NCBI GenBank assembly: GCA_002337085.1
Contig: DDFH01000002.1
Coordinates: 28,552-92,551, forward strand
Reading direction: 5' to 3'
From: Hyphomonadaceae bacterium UBA1933
GTDB lineage: Bacteria; Pseudomonadota; Alphaproteobacteria; Caulobacterales; Aquidulcibacteraceae
DNA: 64,000 nucleotides
The notes below the pieces were generated by a model that worked only from the letters and a program-made list of their open reading frames with translations, searched no databases and was not told the DNA's origin. The position numbers were made by a program, and so were the translations under genes. Shown one piece after another: positions 8,188-17,193 of the stretch. Numbering within the stretch: position 1 is the stretch's first letter; each line of letters opens with the position of its first letter.

Positions 8188-10191
8188 ATGTATTCAGGAT
8201 TAAAAAAACTAAGACAATCTGCGCGTCGCAAAAACTATGTTTATGGGATTTGCCTTGGAATTTTTAGTGCTGCAATTGGTGCGCCTGCCTTTGCTCAAGA
8301 TGCAACAAATAATTGGGCACATGTAACAAGTTCAATTAAACAAGATGCCGCGACCGAAGCCAAAATAAAAGAAATTCTTGGTACGATGACTTTGCGTCAA
8401 AAAGTCGGTCAAATGACACAGGCTGAAATAAAAAGTGCCAAACCAGAAGATGTAACAAAATATTATCTTGGTTCTGTCTTAAACGGTGGTGGCTCTTGGC
8501 CACAAATGAACCAAAAAGCGGCGCTTTCCGATTGGGTAAAACTTTCTGATGATTATTTTAAAGCGTCACTCGAAACAGACTTAAAAACGCCAATTCCTTT
8601 GATATGGGGTATTGATGCGGTTCATGGTAATAATAATATTCACGGTGCAACCCTTTACCCTCACAATATTGGTTTGGGGGCTGCACGTGACCCAGAATTA
8701 GTAAAAGAAATTGCCGCAGCAACCGCAAAGGCAGTTCGCGCTGGTGGTATAAATTGGGCGTTTGCGCCAACTGTTGCAGTGGTACAGAACCCACGCTGGG
8801 GGCGCACATATGAATCCTATTCCTCAAACCCACAATTAGTTCGTATTTATGCAAAGGCCTATACTGAAGGCCTTCAAGGTGATTTAAAAGACCCTGCGAA
8901 TGTTGTTGGCTCTGTAAAGCACTTCCTTGGCGATGGTGGCACATTTAATGGGGTGGATCAGGGTAAGAACTATTCTTCTGAACAAGAGCTTATAAATACG
9001 TTTGCCCAAGGTTATTACGGTGCGCTTTCTGCGGGTATGCAGACTGTTATGATTACTTATAGCGAATGGAATAATGACGATGCATTAAAGCATCCCAATA
9101 GTCCAAAAGGAAAAATTCACGGCAACCAATACCTTATTACCGATGTTCTAAAAGGTAAATTGGGTTTTGATGGCTTGGTAGTTTCTGATTATGACGCGAT
9201 TGGTCAAATACCAGGTTGTACAAAAGATCATTGCGCACAGGCAGTTAATGCCGGAACCGATTTGTTTATGGTGCCAAATGATTGGAAGGCCTTTATCGAC
9301 AATACAGTAAATGATGTCGAAGAAGGCCGCATTCCAATGTCACGTATTGATGATGCTGTTACCCGCATTTTACGGGTTAAAATGCGCTCTGGTTTGTTTG
9401 CAGAAAACCCTGCGCATAACAAATATGCCGGTGATGTTGCCGCAATTTCAAACAAGGCTTTGGCACGTCGGGCCGTAAGTGAATCCTTGGTTTTATTGAA
9501 AAATAACAAACAGCTTTTGCCACTTGCAACGGATAAAAAAGTATTGGTGGTTGGTAAAAGTGCGGATTCAATGCCTAATCAATCAGGCGGCTGGTCAAAA
9601 ACTTGGCAGGGGGATGAGGTTGATAATTCTGACTTCCCGAATGGCGAGACGTTGCTTGCATCTTTGAAATCGCAATATGGCGATAAATTGGTTTATTCTG
9701 CCGATGGCAAAGGTGTTAATCCCAAAGATTTTGCCGCAATCATTGCGGTAGTTGGTGAAACCCCATATGCGGAAATGAAGGGTGATATTCTTTTGCCGCA
9801 ACCACTTACAAGCGATGACCGTATGAAAGCGGACAAGGACGCTTTAAAAGCTGTTGCAGGTAAAGGTGTTCCGGTTGTTACAATTCTATATAGTGGTCGC
9901 CCACTTTATATAAATGATATTTTAAACCTTTCAGATTCGGTAGTATCAGCGTGGTTACCGGGTACTGAAGCGGGGGGTATAAGTGACGTCATTTTGCGTA
10001 ATAATAATGCGCAAAAGGATTTTCGGGGACGGCTTTCATTTCCATGGCCGTCCGACCCCTGCCCCCCATCGCAAAATGTAGAGCAGGGATCTTATAAGCC
10101 TTTATTTAAATATGGCTATGGTTTAAGCTATAAGGATAATAAATCTGTTGGGCGTCTTGTCGTTAAAACTGGAAACTGCCCAGTTAAATAA
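8188..10191 (+). CDS. Glycoside hydrolase family 3 beta-glucosidase / exo-beta-glucanase, exported
   Basis: The 667-residue protein has a Sec signal peptide (about 1-36, ending APAFA). A GH3 N-terminal barrel follows (PLIWGIDAVHGNN, FAPTVAVVQNPRWGRTYES, VKHFLGDGGT). D334 in GLVVSDYDAIG is the expected nucleophile. The GH3 C-terminal domain has VSESLVLLKNNKQLLPL and ends soon after YGYGLSY. It therefore lacks the extra C-terminal domain of ~820-residue ExoP-type glucohydrolases. The ATG at 8188 was chosen for its signal peptide and the nearby GGTCAGGA. An earlier in-frame start at 8032 would translate the structured leader and is unlikely. Probable substrates are beta-1,3- or beta-1,4-gluco-oligosaccharides. 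Confidence 0.9.
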   Translation: MYSGLKKLRQSARRKNYVYGICLGIFSAAIGAPAFAQDATNNWAHVTSSIKQDAATEAKIKEILGTMTLRQKVGQMTQAEIKSAKPEDVTKYYLGSVLNGGGSWPQMNQKAALSDWVKLSDDYFKASLETDLKTPIPLIWGIDAVHGNNNIHGATLYPHNIGLGAARDPELVKEIAAATAKAVRAGGINWAFAPTVAVVQNPRWGRTYESYSSNPQLVRIYAKAYTEGLQGDLKDPANVVGSVKHFLGDGGTFNGVDQGKNYSSEQELINTFAQGYYGALSAGMQTVMITYSEWNNDDALKHPNSPKGKIHGNQYLITDVLKGKLGFDGLVVSDYDAIGQIPGCTKDHCAQAVNAGTDLFMVPNDWKAFIDNTVNDVEEGRIPMSRIDDAVTRILRVKMRSGLFAENPAHNKYAGDVAAISNKALARRAVSESLVLLKNNKQLLPLATDKKVLVVGKSADSMPNQSGGWSKTWQGDEVDNSDFPNGETLLASLKSQYGDKLVYSADGKGVNPKDFAAIIAVVGETPYAEMKGDILLPQPLTSDDRMKADKDALKAVAGKGVPVVTILYSGRPLYINDILNLSDSVVSAWLPGTEAGGISDVILRNNNAQKDFRGRLSFPWPSDPCPPSQNVEQGSYKPLFKYGYGLSYKDNKSVGRLVVKTGNCPVK

Positions 10192-10225
10192 TGCAAATAA
10201 TCTTTGCAAGGAAACAAGGGTCTAG

Positions 10226-11614
10226 ATGAATTATAAATTCTTTTTCGGAATTGCTGGCTATGCTTTGTTACTATGTGTAAACGGTTGCGCAACTTCTGGT
10301 CAAATAGACCAGTCAGCGGAAAATTACGTTACAACTGGTGACAAGGCGCTTTTGCTTTCTAAACAAGCCCCAATAAGCCCAGAAACTTCTGCGCGCGGAG
10401 CTATTATCAAAATTGATAAAAGTATTCGTTATCAAAAGTTCATCGGGGCAGGTGCGGCAATTACCGATGCTAGTGCAATAAATTTAAATCGCCTTGATGC
10501 GCAAACAAAAGATAAGGTTTTAAACGAATTATTTTCAAAGGACGGGGTTGGGTTCTCTTTTACTCGACTTACTATTGGCGGGTCAGATTTTTCAGAAAAA
10601 CATTATAGTTTTTCTGAAAAAAAGGGCGAATTTTCTCTCGCCCCAATAAAGGATACAATTATCCCAATTGCCAAAGCGGCAAAAAAAATAAATCCCAATT
10701 TAACAATAATGGCGACCCCATGGAGTGCGCCATCATGGATGAAAACCACTGATTCAATGACTGGTGGTACTTTACGTCGTGAAAATTACGATGATTTTGC
10801 CGATTATCTTTTACGGTTTACCGATGAAATGGGCAAAGAGGGCGTTAAAGTTTCAATGCTTACTATACAAAATGAGCCTGATTTTAGCCCGCCTGATTAC
10901 CCAGGTATGAAGCTTTCACCCCAAGATCGTGCTGACTTCCTTAAAAATCACCTTGGTCCCAAAATGATGGTGCGAAAAGATAACCCGAAAATCCTTGAAT
11001 GGGATCATAATTGGGATAAACCAGAACAGCCGCTTGCGGTTTTAAAAGATGCTGGCGCGCGCAAATATTTAACCGGTGTCGCATGGCATTGTTATGCGGG
11101 TGACGTTGACGCGCAAAATGAAATCCATAATGCCTATCCTGATATGGAGACATATTTTACCGAATGTTCGGGTGGGGAATGGAACAAAAGTTTCTCCGAT
11201 AGTTTTGTCTGGCAGATGGATAATTTAATAATCGGTTCAACCAATGCCTGGGCCAAGGGTGTTTTAATGTGGAATTTGGCGTTGGATGAAAATTATGGCC
11301 CACATCTTGGTGGCTGTGGTAATTGTTTTGGTGTCATAAGTATCAATAGTAAAACCAAAGAAATTACCCGCGATTCCGAATATTATTCATTCGGCCATTT
11401 ATCAAAATTTGTTATGACGGGTGCGGTTAGAATTAGTTCAACGCAGGATATTGCAGGGCTAAAAAATGTTGCCTTTCAAAACCCCGATGGTTCAATTGCC
11501 TTGTTGGTTCTTAATAAAACTGATTCAAAACAAGCGTTTTCAGCGCAAATTGCTAGTAAATACTACAATGCTGAATTATTACCGTTTTCTGCAATAACAA
11601 TCATATTTAAATAA
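10226..11614 (+). CDS. Glycoside hydrolase family 30 (glucosylceramidase / beta-1,6-glucanase-like) lipoprotein
   Basis: The 462-residue protein has a lipoprotein signal ending VNGC (C21), so it is probably anchored in a membrane. The GH30 barrel carries IGAGAAITDASA, ATPWSAPSWMKT, the acid/base E217 in LTIQNEPDF and the nucleophile E313 in YFTECSGGEW. A short beta-sandwich (VAFQNPDGSIALLVLNKT) closes the chain. GH30 enzymes of this shape act on glucosylceramide or beta-1,6-glucan. With a neighbouring GH3 and a TonB receptor, a role on branched beta-glucan such as laminarin is plausible. It begins 34 bp after the GH3 gene. Confidence 0.88.
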   Translation: MNYKFFFGIAGYALLLCVNGCATSGQIDQSAENYVTTGDKALLLSKQAPISPETSARGAIIKIDKSIRYQKFIGAGAAITDASAINLNRLDAQTKDKVLNELFSKDGVGFSFTRLTIGGSDFSEKHYSFSEKKGEFSLAPIKDTIIPIAKAAKKINPNLTIMATPWSAPSWMKTTDSMTGGTLRRENYDDFADYLLRFTDEMGKEGVKVSMLTIQNEPDFSPPDYPGMKLSPQDRADFLKNHLGPKMMVRKDNPKILEWDHNWDKPEQPLAVLKDAGARKYLTGVAWHCYAGDVDAQNEIHNAYPDMETYFTECSGGEWNKSFSDSFVWQMDNLIIGSTNAWAKGVLMWNLALDENYGPHLGGCGNCFGVISINSKTKEITRDSEYYSFGHLSKFVMTGAVRISSTQDIAGLKNVAFQNPDGSIALLVLNKTDSKQAFSAQIASKYYNAELLPFSAITIIFK

Positions 11615-11627
11615 TTGGGAGGCGCAT

Positions 11628-12986
11628 TTGACTGATGCCGTTAAAAATACAAAATCTGGTTCCTCAAGCTTGGGGCTAGCGATTACTTATGTAACTATAT
11701 TGTTTTTCATTTGGGCGTTGATTACCAATTTGCTTGACCCATTGTTAAAGGCAATGAAGACGATTTTTACGCTTAATGCTGTTGAGGCGAATTTGACTGG
11801 CTTTGCCTTCTTTATCGCATATGGTGTTATGTCGATGCCGGCGGCAAGCTTTTTGTCAAAAAATGGCTATGTGAAATCGGTTATTGTTGGCCTTGGTGGG
11901 ATTGTGTTGGGCTGTTTGATTGCACTTGGCGCAACCATGGTTCACATCTATCCGGTATTTTTGGTGGCTTTGTTCACTATGGCATCTGGCATTACCTTGT
12001 TACAGGTTGCGGCAAATCCATTGATTGCGGCGATGGGCGACCCAAAAGATTCTGCATTCCGCCTAAATTTATCACAAGCATTTAACTCTTTGGGTGCGGC
12101 ATGTGGTGTTTATTTTGGCTCTTCTTTCCTTTTAAAAGGCGAAGCATTTAAGCCAGATGCGGTTTTAACCGATGCCTTAAAAACACAGGCATTTGGCGAA
12201 GTTGGTGCGGTATATTTAAAAATTGGTATTGCATTGGCTATTTTCATCGGTTTGATTTTTATGGTGCGCAAAATTATTGCTGATAATGCCCCTGAAACAA
12301 CTGGTGCGGTATCACCATTAACTGCATTACAGGCAAAATGGGCAAATCTTGGTGCGCTGGCAATTTTCTTTTATGTTGGTGCCGAAGTTGCGATTGGCGC
12401 GAACTTAATTTTGTTTATTGAGCAAAAACAAATCCTTGGAATTAATGCACAATCAGCAGGGCAATTGGCAACATATTATATGATTTTTGCGATGCTTGGC
12501 CGCTTTGGCGGTAGTGCGCTTTTGAAATTTGTAAAAGGTTATACCTTGTTGACGGTTGCGACAGTGGGCACAGTTTTATTATGTGCCTTTATCGTGCTTA
12601 ACAATGGTGTTACCCCATCGGTTGCAACATCATCTTTTGTGATGCCGATTGTTAATGTCGAAGTTCCAATTGTGAACGGTACAAAATTGGCAATGGCGGC
12701 GATTTTTGTTGGCTTGTTCAACTCAATCATGTTCCCAACCATTTTTACCACCACACTTGAACGTTCATCTGCACCAGCATCAGCGACATCAGGTCTTTTA
12801 TGTGTGGCAATCGTGGGCGGTGCGTTTATCCCGCTTTTATTCGCAAGCGTTCGTGATATGACTGGTTCTTATTCTTTGGCATTTATAATTCCAATGATTT
12901 GCTATCTTTACATCATGTGGTTTTCGCTTGCGGCCCGTAATGCACCGGTTCATAAAATTGAGGAAGATGTAGCCGGATCGCATTAA
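11628..12986 (+). CDS. FucP/GluP-type MFS sugar permease (first of two)
   Basis: The 452-residue protein has twelve hydrophobic segments. It carries signatures of the FucP/glucose-galactose transporter family: FFIWALITNLLDPLLKAMK near the N-terminus, LLQVAANPLIAAMGDP, and SIMFPTIFTTTLER in the second half. These proteins are inner-membrane proton/sugar symporters. Translation starts at a TTG (11628) preceded by GGGAGG at 5-bp spacing. A long loop near residues 325-345 separates two late helices. It follows the GH30 gene by 13 bp, so it probably imports the glucose or other monosaccharide released by GH3 and GH30. Confidence 0.88.
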   Translation: MTDAVKNTKSGSSSLGLAITYVTILFFIWALITNLLDPLLKAMKTIFTLNAVEANLTGFAFFIAYGVMSMPAASFLSKNGYVKSVIVGLGGIVLGCLIALGATMVHIYPVFLVALFTMASGITLLQVAANPLIAAMGDPKDSAFRLNLSQAFNSLGAACGVYFGSSFLLKGEAFKPDAVLTDALKTQAFGEVGAVYLKIGIALAIFIGLIFMVRKIIADNAPETTGAVSPLTALQAKWANLGALAIFFYVGAEVAIGANLILFIEQKQILGINAQSAGQLATYYMIFAMLGRFGGSALLKFVKGYTLLTVATVGTVLLCAFIVLNNGVTPSVATSSFVMPIVNVEVPIVNGTKLAMAAIFVGLFNSIMFPTIFTTTLERSSAPASATSGLLCVAIVGGAFIPLLFASVRDMTGSYSLAFIIPMICYLYIMWFSLAARNAPVHKIEEDVAGSH

Positions 12987-13001
12987 CAGGTTTAAATTGG
13001 C

Positions 13002-14243
13002 ATGAATTCTAAACCCCAACCAAAAGAAATTGGGTCAGATAAGCAAGGTAAAATTGCCTTTATTGTGCTGATACTTTTGTTTTTTGGCTGGGGTTTTGTC
13101 AATTCAAATAATGACCCGCTTTTAACAACTCTAAAAGCCGCCTTCCACTTAAGCTGGAGTGCGGCGATTGCGACCCAAATTACAAGCTTTATTGGATGCG
13201 GCGTGGTTTCAATTCCCGCCGCAATTTTTGTAAGCAAATATGGTTCAGGGCGAACAATTTTCTTTGCTTTATTGATAATGATTGCTGCGTGTTTCATTAT
13301 GCAATTGCTTAGGGTTTGGCAGACTTATTATATCGTTTTATTTGCGGTATTCATTATGTCTTCTGGGGTGAATAGCCTTCAGGTGGCGGCAAACCCATTG
13401 GTCGCCGGAATGGGCGCACCCGATAAAAGCCATTTTCGCCTGACATTGGCGCAAACCTTAAATTCACTTGGGGTGGTTATTGGCGTTCACTTTGGCTCAG
13501 AGATGTTGTTATCGCGCCGAAATATTGCATCTTTGCCGGCGGCACAGACTGTTGAATTGGTGGGTCTGGCATATATTTATATTGCCATGATAATTTTGGT
13601 TTTATTATTGGCGGTTTTGATATTCCTAAAACCTTTTGCTGCACATAAAGCCACGCAGAGCCATAATGATGAAATTATGCAGGCATTTAAATCGCGATGG
13701 GCATTGTTTGGCGCGGCTGCATTAGCGCTTTATGTTGGTTCAGAGGTTGCCATTGGCTCTTTGATGATAAACTTCCTGCACAGTGAAAAGGTTTTGGGGC
13801 TTGATTTAAAAACCGCTGGTTTTTTCCTTGGCAATTTTTATTGGGGTGGCGCGCTTTTGGGGCGTTTTATTGGCACTTATGCCCTTCGGTTTATCAAGGC
13901 ATATAATTTGTTGGTTTTTGCCGCAATTTGTGCCGCTAGTTTGTGTTTGTTGGTTGTCTTGGGGAATGGGGCAATAATTGGCTATGCCGCATTATTGGTT
14001 GGTATTTTTAATTCAATACAATTCCCAACAATTTTCACCCTTACGCTAGAGCGCAGTAAGGCAACCCATGCGGCGACATCTGGGTTGTTGGTTTTGGCGA
14101 TTTCATTTGGTGCGGCATTGCCATTAATGGTTGGCCTTATTGCCGATAATTTTGCCCTAAATAATGCATTTATAGTGCCATTATTGGCATATTTTTTCAT
14201 TGCCGTCTTTGCCTTCAAAGCTAGGGCATCAGTCGTTAAATAG
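13002..14243 (+). CDS. FucP/GluP-type MFS sugar permease (second of two)
   Basis: The 413-residue paralogue of the preceding permease keeps the same signatures: FFGWGFVNSNNDPLLTTLKA, SLQVAANPLVAGMGAPD and SIQFPTIFTLTLERS. It has twelve predicted helices. It starts at ATG 13002, 15 bp after the first permease, and its 3' end overlaps the convergent fructokinase gene by 15 bp. Two tandem permeases suggest import of two different sugars or different affinities. Which sugar each carries cannot be read from the sequence. Confidence 0.88.
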   Translation: MNSKPQPKEIGSDKQGKIAFIVLILLFFGWGFVNSNNDPLLTTLKAAFHLSWSAAIATQITSFIGCGVVSIPAAIFVSKYGSGRTIFFALLIMIAACFIMQLLRVWQTYYIVLFAVFIMSSGVNSLQVAANPLVAGMGAPDKSHFRLTLAQTLNSLGVVIGVHFGSEMLLSRRNIASLPAAQTVELVGLAYIYIAMIILVLLLAVLIFLKPFAAHKATQSHNDEIMQAFKSRWALFGAAALALYVGSEVAIGSLMINFLHSEKVLGLDLKTAGFFLGNFYWGGALLGRFIGTYALRFIKAYNLLVFAAICAASLCLLVVLGNGAIIGYAALLVGIFNSIQFPTIFTLTLERSKATHAATSGLLVLAISFGAALPLMVGLIADNFALNNAFIVPLLAYFFIAVFAFKARASVVK

Positions 14244-15107
14244 TGCGATTGCACCTAATACCCCCGCTTTATCGCCAAGTGCAGGATGGGTGATTAAATT
14301 GCGTATATCCTCTAGCTTATTGTAATGCGGCAAATATCGCGCCAATAAGTCAAAGCAATGCTCATGCACTTTAGGCAATAGATTTGGGTTAAGGCCAACC
14401 CCGCCGCCAATTATGATTTTTTCAACAGCATTGGTAAGGATGAGAGTATGGCATAATTGCCCAATATAATATCCTACAAAGTCCCAAATTTCATGATCTT
14501 GGTCAAAATTGCTCGCTGATTTTCCATAACGCGCCATAATTGATGGGCCACATGCAAGGCCCTCAAGACAATCGCCGTGAAAAACGCAAAACCCTTTATA
14601 GCTATCATTTGGGTGACGGCGTACGATGATATGCCCTGCCTCTGGGTGCATTGTTCCGTGAACGCATGCTTCATTAACAATAAGGCCAACACCAATACCC
14701 GTACCAATTGTAACATATGCAATATTCCCATTGCCAATCCCATTACCCCAATGTTTTTCAGAAAGCGCCGCCGCATTCACATCACTATCAATTCGCAGCG
14801 GCAGATTGGGAAAATTGGTCATAAGGTCATCAATAAGTGATGTATTTGACCAGCCTGGTTTTGGTGTATCAAGAATTTTTCCATAATTTTGTGATTTTGG
14901 GTTTAATTCAACTGGGCCAAAACTGGCGATGCCAATTCCTTTTATATTTGGGTGTCTTGCGACAATTTGTTTAACTGCACCATTGATATTTTCCGTTGTT
15001 TCCATTGGTGTGGTGGTTTCAATACGAATGTTTTCGCCAATATCTTCAGGGCAACTGCCACAGGCGATGTTTATTTTTGTGCCACCAAGTTCAATGCCAA
15101 TAATCAT
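14229..15107 (-). CDS. ROK-family fructokinase
   Basis: The 292-residue sugar kinase has the ATP-binding start IGIELGGTKINIACG, the catalytic-loop DSDVNAAALSEKHWG and the zinc-site region GHIIVRRHPNDSYKGFC followed by HGDCLEGLACG. That region, with its HGDCLEG element, is typical of bacterial ROK fructokinases rather than GlcNAc kinases. It overlaps the upstream amylosucrase-like gene by 4 bp (ATGA), so the two are translationally coupled. Together they would split sucrose and phosphorylate the fructose formed, feeding fructose-6-phosphate to central metabolism. Confidence 0.87.
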   Translation of the reverse strand: MIIGIELGGTKINIACGSCPEDIGENIRIETTTPMETTENINGAVKQIVARHPNIKGIGIASFGPVELNPKSQNYGKILDTPKPGWSNTSLIDDLMTNFPNLPLRIDSDVNAAALSEKHWGNGIGNGNIAYVTIGTGIGVGLIVNEACVHGTMHPEAGHIIVRRHPNDSYKGFCVFHGDCLEGLACGPSIMARYGKSASNFDQDHEIWDFVGYYIGQLCHTLILTNAVEKIIIGGGVGLNPNLLPKVHEHCFDLLARYLPHYNKLEDIRNLITHPALGDKAGVLGAIALFND

Positions 15108-16882
15108 GCGCCAATCCCCCGATATAAATTAACGCCATATGCGGCTAATTTATCCTTATTCCCATAAAATTGGGTCATGGTTATAGTTTGTGGTAAATTA
15201 ATTTCTTCGCAAGTGAAATTTGCAATTAATGCAATTTCGTCATTGCCAAAGCCTTGGGTGATTTTTAAAACTTTCCCGCCTTCAAGTGTTTCTGTTTTTG
15301 CATAGTCGGCATTTTGTGATGGGATGTTTTCTTTTACAATTCTGCCAAATTCTTGGAAGAAGTCGCGGATTGGATTATTATTTGCCGCAATATTCCAATC
15401 CATTTCAGGGCGATGAAGCCAGCGTATTTCTGACTTGGTCTCATCATTTTTTAGGAAGCTATAATCATTACCAAGCCCAATTTCGTCGCCCATATAAATC
15501 ATTGGCACACCTTCAACCGCATAGATGATTGAATTCAATAATTTTAGTCGTGCAACTCCATAATCATCTTTACCAATTCCGCATAATCCCGCTGCCATGC
15601 CACAGCTTGATTTTGGCATATTATCCGGTGCTTGGAATGCCATTGCGGTCGCAAAACTTTGTGAATTATTATAAAAATCTGCCCATCTTTGCATATCTTC
15701 ATTTGATGCAATATCTTTTAGGGCAATCCAGATAATATCATCATGACAGCGAGTATAATTTAGCCATTTGGCATTGGCTGGCTTTAGACTGGCTTTAGAT
15801 AAAGCCTTTTCAACGATTTGCCCGTTGCCATCGGCAAGCCCCGCCCATAATGCCGTCATAAGAACGTTATTATATGCAAGGTCGCATTCAGGGGCATCGC
15901 TATTGCCAAAGAATGGGATAACTTCTGTGATGCTTTCTATTGCCTCGGCAAGGAGAAAGCTTGATGGCGACAATATTTTTAATAAATTGCGCCAGGCAAT
16001 AATTATTTTATGGGTATTTTCATGATTGCGGCAGATAGTGCCCTTAGTTTTCCATAAAAAAGGTGCCGAATCCAACCTAAAACCATCAACGCCTTTATTG
16101 GTTAAGAATAATAATGCCTCAAGCATTTTTAAGAAAACTTTGGGGTTTTTATAATTTAAGTCCCACTGGAAGGGGTAAAAGGTTGTCCAAATATATTTTC
16201 CAATTTCTTCATTATATGTAAAGCTGCCGGGGGCGGTATCGGGGAAAACATCCATAAGGCTAGCTTCATATTCATCCACTTCGGACTTATCAAAGGCATG
16301 ATAAAAATCGGCATACTCTGGATCGCCTTTTAGCCATTTTTGCGCCCATTCATTTTCTTGGGCAGTATGGTTACAGACAATATCAATTATGAGGCCAATA
16401 TTACGATTATGCAGTTCGGTAGCAAGGTTTTCAAATTGTTTGATATTACCAAGATTTGGGTCGGTATCAAAGAAATCGGCAATCGCGAAACCCCCATCGC
16501 TATCCCCTTCGCGTGGTTTCAGAAGGGGGAGGGGGTGCAATAGACCAATGTTTAAACTTTCGAGATAATCAAGATGTTTTAAAGTTCCCGCAAAATCTTT
16601 GCCAAATTTATCAATATAACAACAATAAACAGGACGCCCCTTTTGTGCATACCATAAAGGGGTTTGCGCATTTTTTTCGTCACGCAATTTTAATTCTATT
16701 TTACGGGAAACAATGTTTTCAGCCAATGTTTTAGAAATTTGCGGGGCAAGCCATTGTGTTTCAGCTTTGCCATATATTTCTTCAAGCGCATTTATCGCGT
16801 CACGCCAATACTTATTTTGCGTATGTGTTTTTCTTTCCGTGATATAATCACCAATGCCTTGGCGTGCATTTTGATTGGTCAA
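15104..16882 (-). CDS. Amylosucrase / sucrose hydrolase, glycoside hydrolase family 13
   Basis: The 592-residue GH13 protein matches the amylosucrase subfamily in layout. It has an alpha-helical N-terminal domain, then CCYIDKFGKDFAGTLKHLDY, SDGGFAIADFFDTDPNLG, DIVCNHTAQENEWAQKW and TTFYPFQWDLNYKNP. The nucleophile is D271 (GVDGFRLDSAPFLWK), the acid/base E313 (LLAEAIES) and the transition-state Asp D381 (CHDDIIW). Family members either hydrolyse sucrose or transfer its glucose to an alpha-glucan. The lack of a signal peptide implies a cytoplasmic enzyme. The start at 16882 faces a divergent TonB receptor. The neighbouring fructokinase supports sucrose as substrate; hydrolase versus polymerase activity is undecided. 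Confidence 0.88.
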   Translation of the reverse strand: MTNQNARQGIGDYITERKTHTQNKYWRDAINALEEIYGKAETQWLAPQISKTLAENIVSRKIELKLRDEKNAQTPLWYAQKGRPVYCCYIDKFGKDFAGTLKHLDYLESLNIGLLHPLPLLKPREGDSDGGFAIADFFDTDPNLGNIKQFENLATELHNRNIGLIIDIVCNHTAQENEWAQKWLKGDPEYADFYHAFDKSEVDEYEASLMDVFPDTAPGSFTYNEEIGKYIWTTFYPFQWDLNYKNPKVFLKMLEALLFLTNKGVDGFRLDSAPFLWKTKGTICRNHENTHKIIIAWRNLLKILSPSSFLLAEAIESITEVIPFFGNSDAPECDLAYNNVLMTALWAGLADGNGQIVEKALSKASLKPANAKWLNYTRCHDDIIWIALKDIASNEDMQRWADFYNNSQSFATAMAFQAPDNMPKSSCGMAAGLCGIGKDDYGVARLKLLNSIIYAVEGVPMIYMGDEIGLGNDYSFLKNDETKSEIRWLHRPEMDWNIAANNNPIRDFFQEFGRIVKENIPSQNADYAKTETLEGGKVLKITQGFGNDEIALIANFTCEEINLPQTITMTQFYGNKDKLAAYGVNLYRGIGA

Positions 16883-16962
16883 ATCAAATTCCCCTGTAAT
16901 CTTTTATTGTTTATATGTTGCGGTATGTCCGCCATCTTTATTGGGTATGTGTTACAATACAA

Positions 16963-16976
16963 TGCAAACGATTGCA
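16963..16976. promoter_or_regulatory. LacI-type operator, copy 1
   Basis: TGCAAACGATTGCA has arms TGCAA/TTGCA around a central ACGA, a LacI-family operator shape. It is identical to the site at 17102-17115. The LacI gene at 21045-22046 is the likely binder. Confidence 0.7.
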
Positions 16977-17101
16977 AGATATAATTGCGAAATAAATGTT
17001 GTGCCGTTATTTGTTACGGTAGCTGACTACGAAAATGCTTTATTTTGTTACCTTTTTACGTTGGCGTGAAAAGAAATCTAAAAAATATGTAAAAAAATAC
17101 T

Positions 17102-17115
17102 TGCAAACGATTGCA
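17102..17115. promoter_or_regulatory. LacI-type operator, copy 2
   Basis: This is a second exact copy of TGCAAACGATTGCA, 139 bp from the first and 79 bp before the receptor start codon. Two identical sites flanking a divergent promoter region suit repression by DNA looping or independent control of each arm. Confidence 0.7.
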
Positions 17116-17193
17116 TATTATATTAGTGATAAAAAACACGCGCCACCAAGACGCGGAAAAATATTTGGCTTAAACAAAAGCCGGGAGGAAAAT

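Larger units (their letters stand above)
16883..17193. promoter_or_regulatory. Divergent control region between the amylosucrase and TonB receptor genes
   Basis: This 311-bp region holds the promoters of both divergent transcripts. It contains two identical 14-bp palindromes (listed separately). The first sits near the amylosucrase side, the second about 80 bp before the receptor start. A TATAAT lies at 16980-16985 on the + strand, but without a well-spaced -35 box. No gene is evident in it; an in-frame start at 17035 for the receptor would lack a signal peptide. Confidence 0.7.

Noticed and set aside
17035..17193. N-terminal extension of the second TonB receptor
   Set aside because: The extension covers the operator at 17102 and places 53 charged residues before a normal signal peptide with its own strong GGGAGGA site.
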